From Dermacentor variabilis (taxonomy: Eukaryota > Arthropoda > Arachnida > Ixodida > Ixodidae), in assembly GCF_050947875.1 (NCBI RefSeq), contig NC_134568.1, positions 199,368,258 through 199,432,257 on the forward strand: 64,000 nucleotides of DNA, given 5' to 3'. How positions within the stretch are numbered: the stretch's first letter is position 1; the number at the start of each line of letters is the position of its first letter. The translations under genes were made by a program, and so were the position numbers. Below, one piece after another: positions 12,256-24,595 of this stretch. The notes below the pieces were generated by a model. That model had not been told where the DNA came from, did no database searches, and saw only the letters and a list, made by a program, of their open reading frames with translations.

Positions 12256-14711
12256 ATGGCATGGCTTAGCCTCGATGAAGTAGGCATTTTGCATGATGTT
12301 TGACAATAGATGATTTATTTATATAATAGTCTTACAGGTATAAGTTCTTCGTCTCATAATGTCGATATTGCAGTCTACTAAAATTAATTAAATACGGGAA
12401 AGAGTGGAATCCTACACAGTGGCCTAACCGCTGTGAAATCTTATTCAACTAAGCAATTACGAGCATATTTTGATCAGTTTTAGTGTAAGGTTCGCATGGT
12501 GCAAGGTATGTATATATCCCTGCACGTATCATGTAGTTCATCATAATACAGCAACAGAACATGCCAGGTGATGAAATTTAATAATTAGTTACTCGGAGAG
12601 CAGCACGTTCCTTAACATCTTGGTCTGCATTTGGCATATATGCATTTCGCGGAGGTTATTTAGCGTACAAAACATATCGCTTAGCAGACACAAATGAATG
12701 AAGTAATAGAACAAGACAAACTTGCGTGTTCCTGCGGCTCCCCCTTCCTCAAAGAAGGATGAAAAACAAATGGGGAGAGAAGATGCAAATAACGAGTAGT
12801 TTCGATTACATCCGGAACTCAAAACAGGACGTTGCACACCGAAGTAGAAAGATTTCGCTAAATGAATCGATAGTACGAAGCTATAGCTAATCTTGATGCC
12901 GCCATAGATGTGTGCATGTACATGTTCCTCTGTCTATTTTACGAGGAAATTAATCACATGGCAAAGTATGTTGTAATTTTGACGCGAGGCGTTGGATCGC
13001 GTTTCATAACAGTTATTTATTCCATTGTTCTAGCTTCTTGACCGCTTGTGGCTGTTACTGCATCTGAGGAGTGAGCAGTATGCAGGATACTCACCCTCTT
13101 TATTTGCTCTTCGTGAACTCTGTAAGAAGAGCAGTTTCTTTCAATGCTGCTGGTTGTCGGGTGTAGAGACTGGAACTGCGTACTGTATCGCCTTATTTTG
13201 TGGTACAACGTGCTTCCGCGTTAAATACAAAATCACTAATGACGTGCTATTTTGGCCTAAAAAACATTACTAATTCAAACGACACAAAAAAGATGCGTCT
13301 CTCAACGAGCCTTGTTTTGACGAGTCCCGTTGGCAGCGGCTTTTGACGCCTGAATAAAGGCTAGGTGATTGCGATTCGAAACCTTTGCCTACAACACGCT
13401 TCGCACAGCATTAGTGAATGTCAGAAAATGTAATATCGAAGGTGCGTCCAGTATTAGACTGTTATTCCCAGCTGTGTTGTGAGGCTATTGGTCTTTATCT
13501 AAACTGCGTGAATGCAGACAGGCTTCTTAGGAGGACTTGTCACAACGTCTTAGAATGAACTCGTCTGACATATGTGAATTTGAGTAAACTGGTCCTTTGG
13601 GTCATTCGAAGGCGTTCTGTGAGTCCGTCTCACGCAGCGACCTCTTAGCATGGAGGCTCACAGTATGTCGCAGGATAGCTAAAAAACAAAACAGAAAAAA
13701 GCTCACGGAGTAAAAAAGAGGCTGTTTTTCTTTTTTTTAACTTTAATGTATTCATCGGTGAGTTTGGTACCATGGGTGATGCCATCTACTGCTTCTACTT
13801 TAGCCAAACAATACATATCAAAGTTAGGCCGGCTCAAACAAACATACAAACAAGACAGAATATTGCAATAAAACGCAAATAAAAGTTGGAACTGGCTAAG
13901 ACATAGTTCGCGGAAAATTAATATTAGCGCATTGTATGTCACAACACATGCAATTTACATAGTAGTAAGTAATGACAGGGCCTAAAAATGAAGTGTCAAA
14001 AATTATAGCGCAATCGCTTGCAGTTTTCATCTGGCTCAAATAAGAACAGTCTATACAATACAATGTATACAAGGTTAGTCACTAAACAAAAAACAAAAAG
14101 GTCTGACATTATATGAATTATACACGATATGACGTGGCTAAGGAAATCCGCACTACCAACGATCAAAAAAATTTTAATTCAACATAACGCAAAATTATGG
14201 CATCCCGCAAGATAGCAGCACTTTTTCGGATAACCAGTGAGAATTGAAATTGTACATTGTTATTTTTTCATAGGCGCTTTAGGAGTGCTAAGAAATAAAA
14301 GGGTGAGAATTGCTAGTCGTTAAATGTCACAGTCAGTGACGCGATTCAATGAGACATCATTAAACGTTCGCAATTAATGCTTTGGCGTATCTGGTAAAAA
14401 AATAATCGTGCTTCATACGCAAAAACGCATAAAAAGCTATGTGCGTGCCGAAAAAAAGAAGGGGCGAAAAAAGAAATAGTAATAACCACTATGACTGGCG
14501 CAACACCTTTTTGGTTATGTGCTGACAACAAATTATAATATCACACTTCGGCATTACTGTCACAAAAAATAACAACAAAATTATATGGCGGACGGCTTGG
14601 TAAGCGCTTATAGAAAGAGCACAACGGCCACCTGCCTCAACGAGGGAGGAGGGGGGAAGGGAGGACCGGATTTATCTTCTTCTCGGTGCTTTAACAGGAT
14701 GCCTCCCTTCC
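12256..14711. other. unannotated AT-rich spacer
   Basis: 2.4 kb of AT-rich DNA with short frames only. On the minus strand a possible 25-codon exon ends near 13092, with a strong donor and pyrimidine-rich acceptor candidates. I rejected it for lack of recognisable content. A G/A-rich stretch (14640-14670) precedes the LINE tail. Confidence 0.5.
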
Positions 14712-14824
14712 CCATCTTTCATCCCTCCATCCCGCTCCCATGTGTAGGGTAGCAAACCAGTTAAGCTATAAAATGGTTAGCCTCGCTGTCTTTCCTTCTC
14801 CACTTTTTCCTTCCTTCCTTCCTT
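14712..14824 (+). mobile_element. orphan LINE 3' tail
   Basis: C/T-rich sequence leading to GTGTAGGGTAGC (14741-14752), ACCAGTTAAG, then GGTTAGCCTCGCTGTC and a (CTTC/CCTT)n end. The order matches the 3' end of the RNase H-bearing LINE type in this window and, inverted, the fragment at 3263-3325. No coding sequence precedes it, so it is heavily 5'-truncated. Confidence 0.5.
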
Positions 14825-15540
14825 GATATGTAAACGCACTGTGGTGCAATATGTAAATGCATCATAAAAAGAAAGACTGTGTTCCACAAAAAAACAGCCG
14901 CTTCGAATAGCAATTCTACTTATAGGCCGCCACACCACTGTATAATCTGAGAAAACCAACAGACTATATATAGAACTACCTCACATTAGCTGCATATAAC
15001 TTTTGAATGCATCTGTTCTCTGCCAATGATTCAGGGTGCGCGGGTGTTGTTTCCTCGAAATTCCTAACTGAAGTTTCAATATGGCCACTTGAGCGCCATA
15101 TCGCAGTTCTATTCTTAAATATAACAATGAGGTCACAATCCACATGTAAAAGCCGCCAAAGGCTAAGTTACAGTCTTCATGTCATGGATGCTGGCGAAAC
15201 GAGAAGATGCGTTGTTGTCCCTGAAGTGGCACAAGTCCTCAGCACACAACGTTGACCTCGTCGGCTCTGCGGAAGTAATTACTGATGCATCGCTACATAT
15301 GTGGATGACATATGAGCGACCGGGCTCAGTGGATCACAAGTGTGCGCAAGAGAGTAGTGAGGTGTGTCCACAGCGCTTGAATACTTGCGCTGCCAAGAAG
15401 TTCAATTGGCAACAGATGAGTGCACTGCAATAGCGTTCATACAGAAATTTATGTGTTGCTGTCCAATTACTATCAATGATAGTAATTGGACCTTATGTCA
15501 CCTTATGTGACACACCAATGAAACCTAGGTGTTGCAAATG
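14825..15540. other. unannotated spacer, possible decayed LINE upstream part
   Basis: No clear reading frame. It lies directly upstream of a recognisable LINE remnant and may hold an unrecognisably decayed reverse transcriptase part of the same element, but no catalytic motif is visible. Confidence 0.35.
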
Positions 15541-15572
15541 AATGCAAAATTTTATTATCAAAGTATGGCACA

Positions 15573-16979
15573 ATGTTAAAGCAACAAATTGCTTCACTTG
15601 CGCAAGTTCTTTGCTTTCTGGCTGGTATGAAGTGGAGAACGTTTAGTCGTTCGCTGCTCCGGTGGTACCAAGCTTTCTTCAACGGCTACATTCGGTATAG
15701 CTTGCTGGTCATTTCAAGCATGAGCCAGTCATTTCTGCGTACGTTGCAAAGCGACTAGGCACATATGATACGAACACGCAGCGTTGCACTTGGACTGATG
15801 GCATGATAGAGGAATTGCGTGCCAACATTCCTGCGTTGCGAACCTCTTCGAGTGTTCGTGGGGCTGCTCTCCCATCACGGACGCCACTCTCTATCGACAC
15901 TTCCCGACATTCGGTCGGACTGCACTTTTTCGAGAGCCATAAAATGACATGAATATATATCGCCATATTTTGCCTACGCTAAACTATAAAACATGCCCCC
16001 ACGGGTCAAGCCCACGATACAGCTCTCTATTACCGACATCTCCAAGAAATAGCGGATACCTACTCTGGGCCTCGGGCAACTCACGCTTGAGTGTATGGTT
16101 ACGACAAAGGTATTTACAGATGGCTCGATGTCATCGGCCGCATCAGCAGCGACTTTCCTTGTGCATGCACACTGTGTCGCTCGGCGGCTTTGCCTATACG
16201 TAACAAAATAACGTCAACATCCGCTGAACTTGTGACAATCAGAGAAACACTTCTTTACATTTCGGGGCAACCTCATCAAATATGAACAGTATTCAGTGAT
16301 CGAAATCGGCTCTGAAGCTCCTTATATGTATAATGAAAGAAGGCCATCCAAAGCATTGGTTCTTCACACTGCCGACCATCTCACTCTATAGCGGAAGAGT
16401 GCGATCACCATGTTACATATCAATGGATTCCCAGTAACTGTGGTCTGCGTGGCAATAAACTTGCCGATGCCGAAATGAAGAACGCTCTCGACGAACCACA
16501 TATACACTGCTAACGAGTCTCTCTTGAAGAGCGCTTGCCAACTGCCTCCCTTCTCTCGGGTCTTATATGAAACGTAGAAGGAAAGCACATGGACCATCCA
16601 GAAAATCACCATAGACGCCCTCCAAAGACTGGGCCCTAAGATATAATTTGAGCTACTACGAAACATTTAGCGCAGCAGTTCCAGTACTCTGCACCTGCTT
16701 AGGTTGGGAGTGGCGCTTACACGCCGTTACGCGCACTTCATGAGAAACGCTGATACTTCAGACTGGATGATATGGGCCATGAGCAAGAGTCCCATGTACT
16801 ATGTTATTGTCCTTAATACATGGAAGATCGACAAAGGTAAGCTGATACTCTTGCCCGACTCGACAGCCAACCAATTGTCAGAGGACATAATATTTGGTCC
16901 TTGGCGTGACTGCAAGCATAGTTTTCAGGCCCTACAGGCTTTATATGATTTTGCTTTTTTGAATACAAGCCTTGGCTAA
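15573..16979 (+). pseudogene. LINE ORF2 remnant: post-RT, RNase H and C-terminal parts
   Basis: At 15573-15758 a frame reads ...FLAGMKWRTFSRSLLRWY..., as in the region following reverse transcriptase in this LINE type. RNase H starts at 16107 with KVFTDGSMSS, carrying the first catalytic Asp (16119-16121). After a frameshift comes TSAELVTIRETLL with the catalytic Glu, then VFSD near 16294 with the second Asp. In a third frame, 16421 onwards reads QWIPSNCGLRGNKLADAE, the C-terminal RNase H signature with the last acidic residue; the usual His of WIPSHCG is Asn here. Further on, LRLGVALTRRYAHF (16698 onwards) and LSEDIIFGPW match the C-terminal block also seen at 24000-24332. At least three frame changes and several stops make it a pseudogene. 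Confidence 0.78.
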
Positions 16980-17116
16980 AGGCTATGCGTAGACCTGTCC
17001 GTGAGGTCATTGGCGTGACTGCAAGCATAGTTTTCAGGCCCTACAGGCTTTATATGATTTTGCTTTTTTGAATACAAGCCTTGGCTAAAGGCTATGCGTA
17101 GACCTGTCCGTGAGGT
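16901..17116. repeat. exact tandem duplication, 109 bp period
   Basis: 16901-17007 and 17010-17116 are identical over 107 bp, with a 2-base junction difference (CA after copy 1, GC after copy 2). The unit spans the end of the LINE coding remnant and the start of its 3' UTR. Identity between copies in an otherwise decayed element points to a recent event or an assembly artefact. Confidence 0.95.
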
Positions 17117-17305
17117 GCTTTGCCTCTTCCTTCTGACGTCATTGCCGCTCGTCTTGTGCCTGTCTATTTTCATCTCCCCCAGCACAGGGTATAACTGGCT
17201 AGATCAACATACCCCAGGCCAACCTCTTTGCCTTTCTTATGATCCAACATTTCTCTCTGTGTCGTTAAAATAGCGTTGACCTAGAAGGCATACTTATGAG
17301 ATCGC

Positions 17306-17422
17306 AGGCCAAATTCACTGAACCTTTGCCTCGCTGCTATCGCTAACAGTATCAGGAAGGGCTGCAATTTGGTCTTGCGAACAATTCTAGCGTAAGAGCT
17401 TTTTGTGAATACGGGCACGGGC
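17306..17422. mobile_element. small palindromic MITE, family C copy
   Basis: Left end GGCCAAATTCACTGAACC and right end AGCTTTTTGTGAATACGGGC are imperfect inverted repeats around about 80 bp. The right half includes ATTCTAGCGTAAGAGC, also seen in the copies at 46896-47036 and 37130-37223. Confidence 0.5.
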
Positions 17423-19930
17423 GATTTCAGACGGTGGTTTTGCCTGCGCGTTATGCTTCTCTCATTTTGCTGAATATCGTCTGACTGACTGCCAGAGGGG
17501 CTGTATTTGTACTGTACGCTTTCTACAGACCATCTGTGGTGTCTGAAGCTGCACCGCCTTCCTCTACTCGCCTTTTCATTTAGGTCTTTATATCATCTGC
17601 GCTCGTCATAAGAAAGTTATCCTTAAAGTGGGGCTTCTTCTGGCGCTTATGGGCTGTGAAGGAAGCTATTTCTCCAAAAGACTGAACTACTTATTCAGTG
17701 CATTTTCTTTTACATAACTTACAAGAAATAAAATGAGAACATCGCTCAACGGAAGCATATAGCTCAAAGGAAGCGCGCGAGCAAAACAGCAAGAAAAAAA
17801 TACCAACACAGAGGGAGGAATACGGCGCGTGTATCCGGGGAAGGCTCGTCCTCCCCCGTGAGTGAACGGGAATACGCGATCGGCGAAAAACAGATTGTGT
17901 TGGCCCGCGCGGACAACGAGCAGGCGCTTTAGGTCCGTGATGCACCAGTCTTGGTTTCTGTATACGCCTGCCTGCTGCGACAGCGTAGAGTAGTCGAAAA
18001 ACGCAAGAAAGAAAATAGTGTGATTTCGCGAATTCGGTGAGGCGAAGACATAACGTACGAAAGTTGTCAACAACCTCTCAGTTCGTTGTTTTTCTCCGCT
18101 GGCGTAAACCGTGGTCTATTTTCGCTAGTCACAAGCAATATGGAAGGTAGTGGTGCTCGACCACCATAGTATGCAATAGTCAATGCCAATAATATTGTTG
18201 CAAACATCATTTTGTCAGGGCCCGCGTAGACAGGTGACCGGGTGCTTTTCAGTGACCTGCTGTTTCCTTATACAGACTCTTTTTGCTACTCGAAAAGTGA
18301 GGACTCCATGGCACTTCACTGCATGCGACAAGGTTTCATTCCAGTACTGAGTAAATCACCTCCTCTACTCCCCCAAAACATTTTCATTATACTATTTAAG
18401 CAGATCGTGCGGGCTACGCAAAATATTAGTCCACTGTTGTAACATCCTCGCGGACTTTCTTTTGAAAGACTCGTGCATTAAACTTAATAAAGTTAACACA
18501 AAAAAAGAATGGGTTATTTGTGCAAGCATTGTTAAGCGCAGGGGAGACGTAGTACTGTGCCGCGTGCAATATGCCGGGCGATTAGTCACACGAACAAGCG
18601 CACGGAACTAGTTCCCAACAAGTTCTGTCAAGTTCAAGCACCCGGAGCAGCAATCTTTCGGAAGTGTCGCGCGTTATATCGGACACCCCTTAACAAGTGT
18701 GCCCTGCTATAAGAGGACACGAAAATAGATATATGCCCAGTCGCGTCCGCAGGTGCGCTTGCTCAGACCTGCGCACGCGTTTGCGTAGATTTACCGTAAA
18801 ACTTTTGATTTGCGCTTATGCTTAAAAAAAACAAACCACGTCGCGGCCTACAGGCTCTTAACATTCAGAGAACGATCGTTGAACGAATGGCACTATATTG
18901 GCACATTGTGACGTTGAAGTACCAGACAGTAGCAAAAATGTGAGACAGGACTCTAACCCTTTATTTCGCAAACTTGCGCCCAGAAAAAAAACAAGTTACA
19001 CTGAAAGCACTACGATAGCGGCTAGTATAGTCGTCGCTCGTCAAAATCTCATCTACGGGTTAAGCGCGCCGGCTATTTACACATCGCCCATAGTATATTC
19101 CATCGTAATCAGTGGTGCTCGCGTGCGCTCTAGAATGCGCACCACTACTCGCATTGCGCATGCGATCTTATTACAGACGTGCTTCTCTCGCAATGGAATC
19201 ATTCGAGAAAGTTCTGATACATGAAGGAGCCTCTTGCGTCGAGCGATAACCTATGAAGAATCGTTAGTCGGTGATAAACGATCCCCGAAGAAAAAAAAGA
19301 AGATAAGCAAGAACGTGTGTCGATATTTTTTTGAAATCGTGTCGCTATAATGAAGCAGAGGCACCTGATGACATATATATGTTTCCACTACCAAAGCAGA
19401 CGCCATTACATTCATACTGATCCACTAAAAGCGACCAAAGAGGTAGTAGCGTTATATTATCAGCAGACGTTAAAGTGTTAGTTATATAATCGAACTCTGT
19501 GACATTAAAGTCGCATGTTCTTCTTTGCTTGCTTTTTTTTCGCACACGGTAATTTGGCAGCAGCACAATGAAAAACGCCAATTTGATCAAGTGTCGCCAG
19601 TATTGCCACGAAGACACGGACTACGGCAAGGAGCTATTGTTAACAATGCAAGCTTAATTATTCCACCGATTCGAAGATTATCGTAAGAATCGTTGCGCCG
19701 CAAGGACGATTAAGCAATATTTCACATAGAAAGATAAAAAAAAAGAAAAACTGGGTTAGGCCGTAAATGTCAGAAAAAAATAATACACTGTGCACTTAAA
19801 GACACGTGCGTGGATGTATCTACCAATAGTAACAAATGTTAAAGGTCGTGAAGTAGTCGTTTCCTGCGAAACGGATCTCCGTGGGCTTCAGCCTGATTAA
19901 GACATGATGACAGCGGCCGTTTTGAGTTGA
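17423..19930. other. unannotated spacer
   Basis: Short frames only. The longest, 17687-18073 minus (128 codons), shows no motif I recognise. A TGACGTCA palindrome at 17134-17141 lies just upstream in the LINE 3' UTR. Confidence 0.5.
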
Positions 19931-20150
19931 ATTCTGGGGTTTCACGTGTCAACACCACGATTTGATTCACGCTGCAGTGGGGGACTGCGGATCGACTTTG
20001 CCCACCGGGGGATCTTTAACGTGCCCTCACCGCACGGGACACGAGCGTAGTCGCATTTCGCCCCCATCGAAATGCGGCTGCTGCGGCCGGTATTCGATCC
20101 CGCAACATCTTGCCTAGCGGGCTGCGTCACACCGACGTGTCGCCTCCGCG
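19931..20150 (-). mobile_element. tRNA-derived SINE (Ruka-like), nearly full length
   Basis: On the minus strand the B box GCGGGATCGAATACCGG is followed by GCATTTCGATGGGGGCGAAA, GGGCACGTTAAAGATCC, GTCCCCCACTGCAG and AATCAAATCGTGGTGTTG and ends near ACACGTGAAACCCC. This is the best-preserved member of the family here. The A-box region is near 20125-20145. Confidence 0.8.
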
Positions 20151-22036
20151 CATTATCAGAACACTGTCTGAGGAGCTTAAGCGCAACGTGAATATTTTGG
20201 ACTACTGCATGTTTTTCTCTTTTTTTTTTGCCATAAATGTGTTTTCAAAATGTTGCTGCTAGTTCTTATACGCGTCGATATTGCCGCGTGTCTGCGATAC
20301 CATGTTTGATAACGCTCGCACCTTTTATGTTTACATATATGTGTTTTCACTAATAAAATTAAGTTACAGCGCTTGTGTTTGTACATCTGTCCGCTAACCA
20401 CCACACCTATAGCTTCTCGCACTTCGGTGCTATGCACTGCATTCACGCCATAAGCTTAAACCAAACCGCGCAAATCTCTGTCCTAATTTAATGCAACGCT
20501 CAACCTAGCTATTGGTTTCAATGCTTCCACTTTCCGATGAAACTGCCAACTTTTTCCATAAACGCACAAGTCCAGAAGGGTTGAACTAGCGTTCGAATCT
20601 CATACATTTCCAGAGTGCGACACCAAGCAGAGTTTTACGTGTATAGCGCTTCAATCCTTTCAGTCAGCTGCGGGTAAATCTTGCACTGAGTCAGTCCTGT
20701 CTCAAAGGTACTTTGAAACGAAGCAGGATTTTGGCGGTGAACTTGCGATTAACTTGAAAGACGTTCTTGCAGAAAACAAAAATAAAGTGAGACAAAAAGA
20801 CCCAAGTAAAATCGAGTTAGAATAAACTTTTACATTTCAGGCATCTATCAGAAATTATATCAAAGAGCTGAGGAGAAAGTGGATTTTAGGGCGAGGCAAG
20901 AGCAAGGAGGTATTCCTTCTGTTCGAAGTCGCTTTTGTTGCACGAGTTTTTAACAAAAGAAAATTTATGGTGGATGGAAAAAGAAAAAAAAAGAATTGGT
21001 CCTTTCCTGGCGTCCGGACAAATCACGTGGGTATGAGGAAAAAGAATGACGAGGTGAGCGAGAGGCGTACAAATTCTTATGTTATCCCCCCATTAAAGGG
21101 ACAACAACTTTGATTGTAGCTTGACTGGTAGCTTGCTTTGCAGGAAAACTTAATAGGTGACTTTCTGAAAGAAAAATATTGGTGTACCAGAATGACGGTA
21201 CGCGCGACAGGTGCGCGGCGAAGTTGCATTGAAAATGCAGCACCCATGGTATCGTAGTTTCTGGCAAGATATGGCCGATGTTACGTATTACCTGATTTGC
21301 TTATAAAAATGACTTTTATTGCATGCGGAAATGAGCGATAGCTCTCCCAGACAATTTTTGTTGGATTTCCCTGAAACAAAAGGGAAGCTAAAATTTGTGG
21401 ACCTTTTCAGAATGGTGACATAGTATCCGCTGTCTGGGAGCTAGACACAAATGCGGACGCTTAGCCTTTGTTATATCTGCAGATTAAGCAACTTTTGCCG
21501 TTTTAGCAAGCGCAGGAGGAACTCGGAGCAATAAGTTATCAGTGCAGTATGTTTTGCTGCTTTTTCTTAGTGTTCCTTTTAACAATGCAAATGAACTAGA
21601 AGTTCGAAGCCTCCTTCTGTTCAATTGCTTTTACTTTTAAAGAAAGAAAGAAGATCAGAAGAAAAAAAACAAGGTTTGAGCACTCACAAACGGCCGAATA
21701 AAAAATATACATATGCTTCACTTTTTTTTTTGCGTCACAGCGAAACTCTCCTCGAGCGTACGCATTAGCGAAGCGGTTGCGCACGAGTACACTATACGGC
21801 TCCTAATTTACGGCGCGGGTCAGTCTGCTTATTTCACAGAGCTGTTTTCCGCTTTCGTTTTGTTACAGTAGAACATATAATACTTTATATTAGAAAGTTG
21901 GTTAAGTACATATTTGCAAATTACGAAACCAATCCCTTCTTTGTCGCGACGCGTCAGGGAATATGCGGTGCGAGTTTCTCGTTTTATTTACAACATACTG
22001 CAGTCTTCAGCTGAAGACCAAGCAGGTTTCCTGCTT
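20151..22036. other. unannotated spacer
   Basis: AT-rich with several A or T homopolymers (20220, 20985, 21662, 21723). Short frames without motifs. Confidence 0.5.
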
Positions 22037-22037
22037 G

Positions 22038-22129
<92 letters not shown>
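22037..22129. repeat. (ATT)n microsatellite
   Basis: About 30 perfect ATT units; the frame across it is a poly-Ile artefact. Confidence 0.97.
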
Positions 22130-22234
22130 TCCATAGGTATATATAGAATGGCCTTTTATTACACTTAGCGGCGTAGGTGACATTTAATTTCAGCGCCGTT
22201 ATACGCTGACACGTGAAGTTCCGTTCACCTCTCT

Positions 22235-22920
22235 TTACGTGCAGCTCGAATGCTCCCGCTGCACCGCCTCGGCCGTTACAAAGGGTCGAAAGAAGCTAGA
22301 GCGCACGCTACATGCGCTCGCACAGTGCTGAAATGTGCGATACGGGCGACCCCGTGGGGGCTCTTCGCGTGCACTCGCCGAGGCGCGCGTGAGGCCGGAC
22401 GAAGGCGGCGAGAACGACTCGGTCCCTGCGCTCGCACGCGACGCGCTCGCACATGCTCTCCGAGAGCAAATAAATAAAAAAAAAAAACACGCGGGTCGCA
22501 CGCAGCGCGACGCACTCTAATGGCCACGCACCTGCCGAACCGACGCGACCTGCGAAACACCCGAGCGGACTGCGCGCAGAGCTCACGCCCGGTCGTCACG
22601 TGCACGAGGCGGAGCGGCGAGACGCTGGCGAGAATGAAGAGCTCCATTAGCGCTGACCGGTGCTTTCTTTGTTCTCGCAAACAACGGCTCCGCGTGAAAC
22701 AGCAAGAGGTTTTTTTTTTCTATGTTTGTTTGTGGCACCGATTCAAGGCAAGTGCGCGATAGAGGTGCGAACGCGACGAGTGGCGCTACGATCAGGACAA
22801 CAGCCTACGGGCGACGGCTGCGCTTTGACCACTGTCAACTATCGCGCCGGCACGTGCGTGTGCACGAGTGCGCGCACCTGGAATACACTTGTTTTACCGA
22901 GTGGAAAGAGCTTACGCTAT
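22235..22920. other. CpG-rich block 5
   Basis: CG-rich DNA with open frames on both strands (for example 22276-22680 minus, 22660-23268 plus). The translations lack recognisable domains. A stretch of A (22478-22489) and one of T (22710-22719) interrupt it. Confidence 0.4.
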
Positions 22921-23989
22921 AGCAGCGCCGGCTCAAAAATGACCGTTACTCTATGTAAAAGCCCCCAACAGGCGTTCGCAGGCTTGCAGACTACTGTTGT
23001 TTCGGTTGGCCGAGAAAATAAGTTTCTCATCAAGAACTTTAGTTCGAGAAATCATGACTATTGCACACCTTTCGTACTTGTCTTTCACTGTATTAGGTCA
23101 ATAACACCTGCATTCTCGTCCAGCAGTTTGCCCTTTCAAACCATTAGCAGATTGACGCATCCGGTCGCGAGACAGTATCGTTGTCATTATATTACGTCAA
23201 CTGTGTGCCTCTTCATAGTTTTACATGGCAACTTGAGTCGAAAAGCTAACTTTTGTGATACGGGCTAATACCCGCCCATTAAATGTATATAACTCGGACA
23301 CACACACACACACTCACACACACACAAAAATGCGGAGCACCTGTATGTTCCCCTCTTCCCTGGGCTATAAGCAGTAAGAATACCTAAAGAAAGCCGTTGC
23401 GTCACTGATATTGCGACCCACACAAAGACCAAATGTGCTTCTTAGCATATTCTTGTACAAGAAACCCGAAAGAAAATTGGCAGCGCCTTCATCCTTTAGA
23501 AATGATTGGCAATACGATTAACAATCTTTCTTATGATGGATGTCTAATTGGTGAGGGGGGATATGCTTTATATGTTACGATGACTATTATCATTATAATT
23601 GTATCCCCATGTACTATCCTCATGCTGTCCGTGAATCACAATCATAAAACCTTATGGGTACACTACCAGACACGCGAAGTAGCAACCTTGATGTCAGCCT
23701 CAATGCCGAATGATAGCACTACACAGAATAAGTTGCAATCACTGCACCCCTGCTGAAACTCCATAGCAAGCCCCACCATCCCTAGTGTTCGAGCTGCAAG
23801 TAACTTGCAATAGCTGCCCATCATGCGCCCGCTGTCGACGCAGAGGTGTCTGTTGCGGACGGGGCGCTATCGCTTTAACATATTCAACGCTACATACTCC
23901 TTGTGTCACCTTGGGACATCCTTTCTTTGAATGATGCCCAGTGAATGTACTTTGCCCCTGTGGGACTCGAACATTTTCACCATGTGTCG
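22921..23989. other. unannotated spacer
   Basis: Contains a short imperfect (CA)n at 23298-23325 and a frame at 23433-23756 without recognised motifs. The right part may be decayed LINE sequence upstream of the next entry. Confidence 0.45.
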
Positions 23990-24450
23990 TTTGCGTTAAT
24001 TGTCTCTGGATATACGGATGCATCTAGCGCCTGGGTTACCACGACGTGAACAGACCATGCTGTACCGTCTGTGGCTAGACGTTGCATTTACGAACTTGTA
24101 TGTCTTCCTTTTTGGAATGGCTAACAACCCCACATGCGACACATGCAGCATCGACGAGACGCTCGCACTCGTCTGCGTCTGCCCGCGATATAGTGTCCAG
24201 ATACAAGTGATGTGTAGAGTGCTGGACCAGCTGGACAATCGTCCGCTGTCAGAACTAAAAGCTTTAGGTCAGTGCTCCCAAAGAACATCCGCGCTAAAGG
24301 CCTTACTCGCGTTACTAAGGTTCCTGGTATAAGTCATACGGGCCTTCACGATAGACTTTAAGAACGCCGTGCCTTACCACTCTATAGTGCACGCGGTTTG
24401 TTTGTGCTCGTCTCTCTTTCTTTTTCTACCTCTCTTTTTAACCACCTTAA
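23990..24450 (+). mobile_element. LINE 3' fragment (same I/R1-like type)
   Basis: A C-terminal ORF2 fragment followed by about 110 bp of 3' UTR and a T/C-rich tail (24408-24440). The left boundary is uncertain. Confidence 0.65.
24000..24332 (+). pseudogene. LINE ORF2 C-terminal fragment
   Basis: 110 open codons. Residues 11-28 (APGLPRREQTMLYRLWLD) followed by VAFTNLYVF are the conserved lead-in to the C-terminal zinc-knuckle-like motif. Then CDTCSIDETLALVCVCPRY keeps the cysteines but has Leu where LINEs of this type normally carry the His of an EHxxC motif. The tail RPLSELKALGQ corresponds to LSEDIIFGPW in the remnant at 15.5-17.3 kb. The open frame may begin upstream of the Met shown. RT and RNase H are absent, so it is a 5'-truncated, non-functional copy. 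Confidence 0.7.
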
Positions 24451-24451
24451 C

Positions 24452-24595
24452 CACAGCCAACAGGAAGTTGTCATGTTCGCGAGCACATACCCAGTGGTCC
24501 ATGTTGCCTGCTCGGCAAGACAGCAGCAGGCGCATACCTAGTGGCCCAAGCTTGTAGACAACTTTGGTCACTGGGTATGTGAAAAAGGTTAGATA
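24452..24595 (+). mobile_element. repeat with CACATACCCAGTGG motif
   Basis: AGCCAACAGGAAGTTGTC, GCACATACCCAGTGGTCC, CTGCTCGGCAAGACAGCA and GCCCAAGCTTGTAGACAAC recur, diverged, at 57098-57195 (same orientation) and 58845-58950 (inverted). CACATACCCAGTG near 24483 also has an inverted echo, CACTGGGTATGTG, at 24570-24582. The class of element is unknown. Confidence 0.55.

Larger units (their letters stand above)
15541..17280 (+). mobile_element. decayed non-LTR retrotransposon with RNase H (I/R1-like)
   Basis: The region keeps, in order, a post-RT segment, an RNase H domain, a C-terminal segment and a 3' UTR, all on the plus strand but scattered over frames with many stops. The 3' UTR (about 16980-17280) includes GACCTGTCCGTGAGGT and a T/C-rich part. 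The presence of RNase H places it with I- or R1-like LINEs rather than CR1 or Jockey types. It was long dead, apart from a recent-looking tandem duplication at 16901-17116. Confidence 0.75.

Noticed and set aside
13092..13170. Minus-strand candidate exon of about 25 codons with a GTGAGT donor
   Set aside because: Several competing acceptors, unremarkable peptide, and no neighbouring exon; signals of this strength are expected by chance.
17687..18073. 128-codon minus frame
   Set aside because: No similarity to known domains and a second overlapping minus frame is open as well.
22037..22129. Possible CRISPR-like or spaced repeat arrays anywhere in the window
   Set aside because: All regular arrays are continuous microsatellites without spacers, and the sequence is eukaryotic in character.
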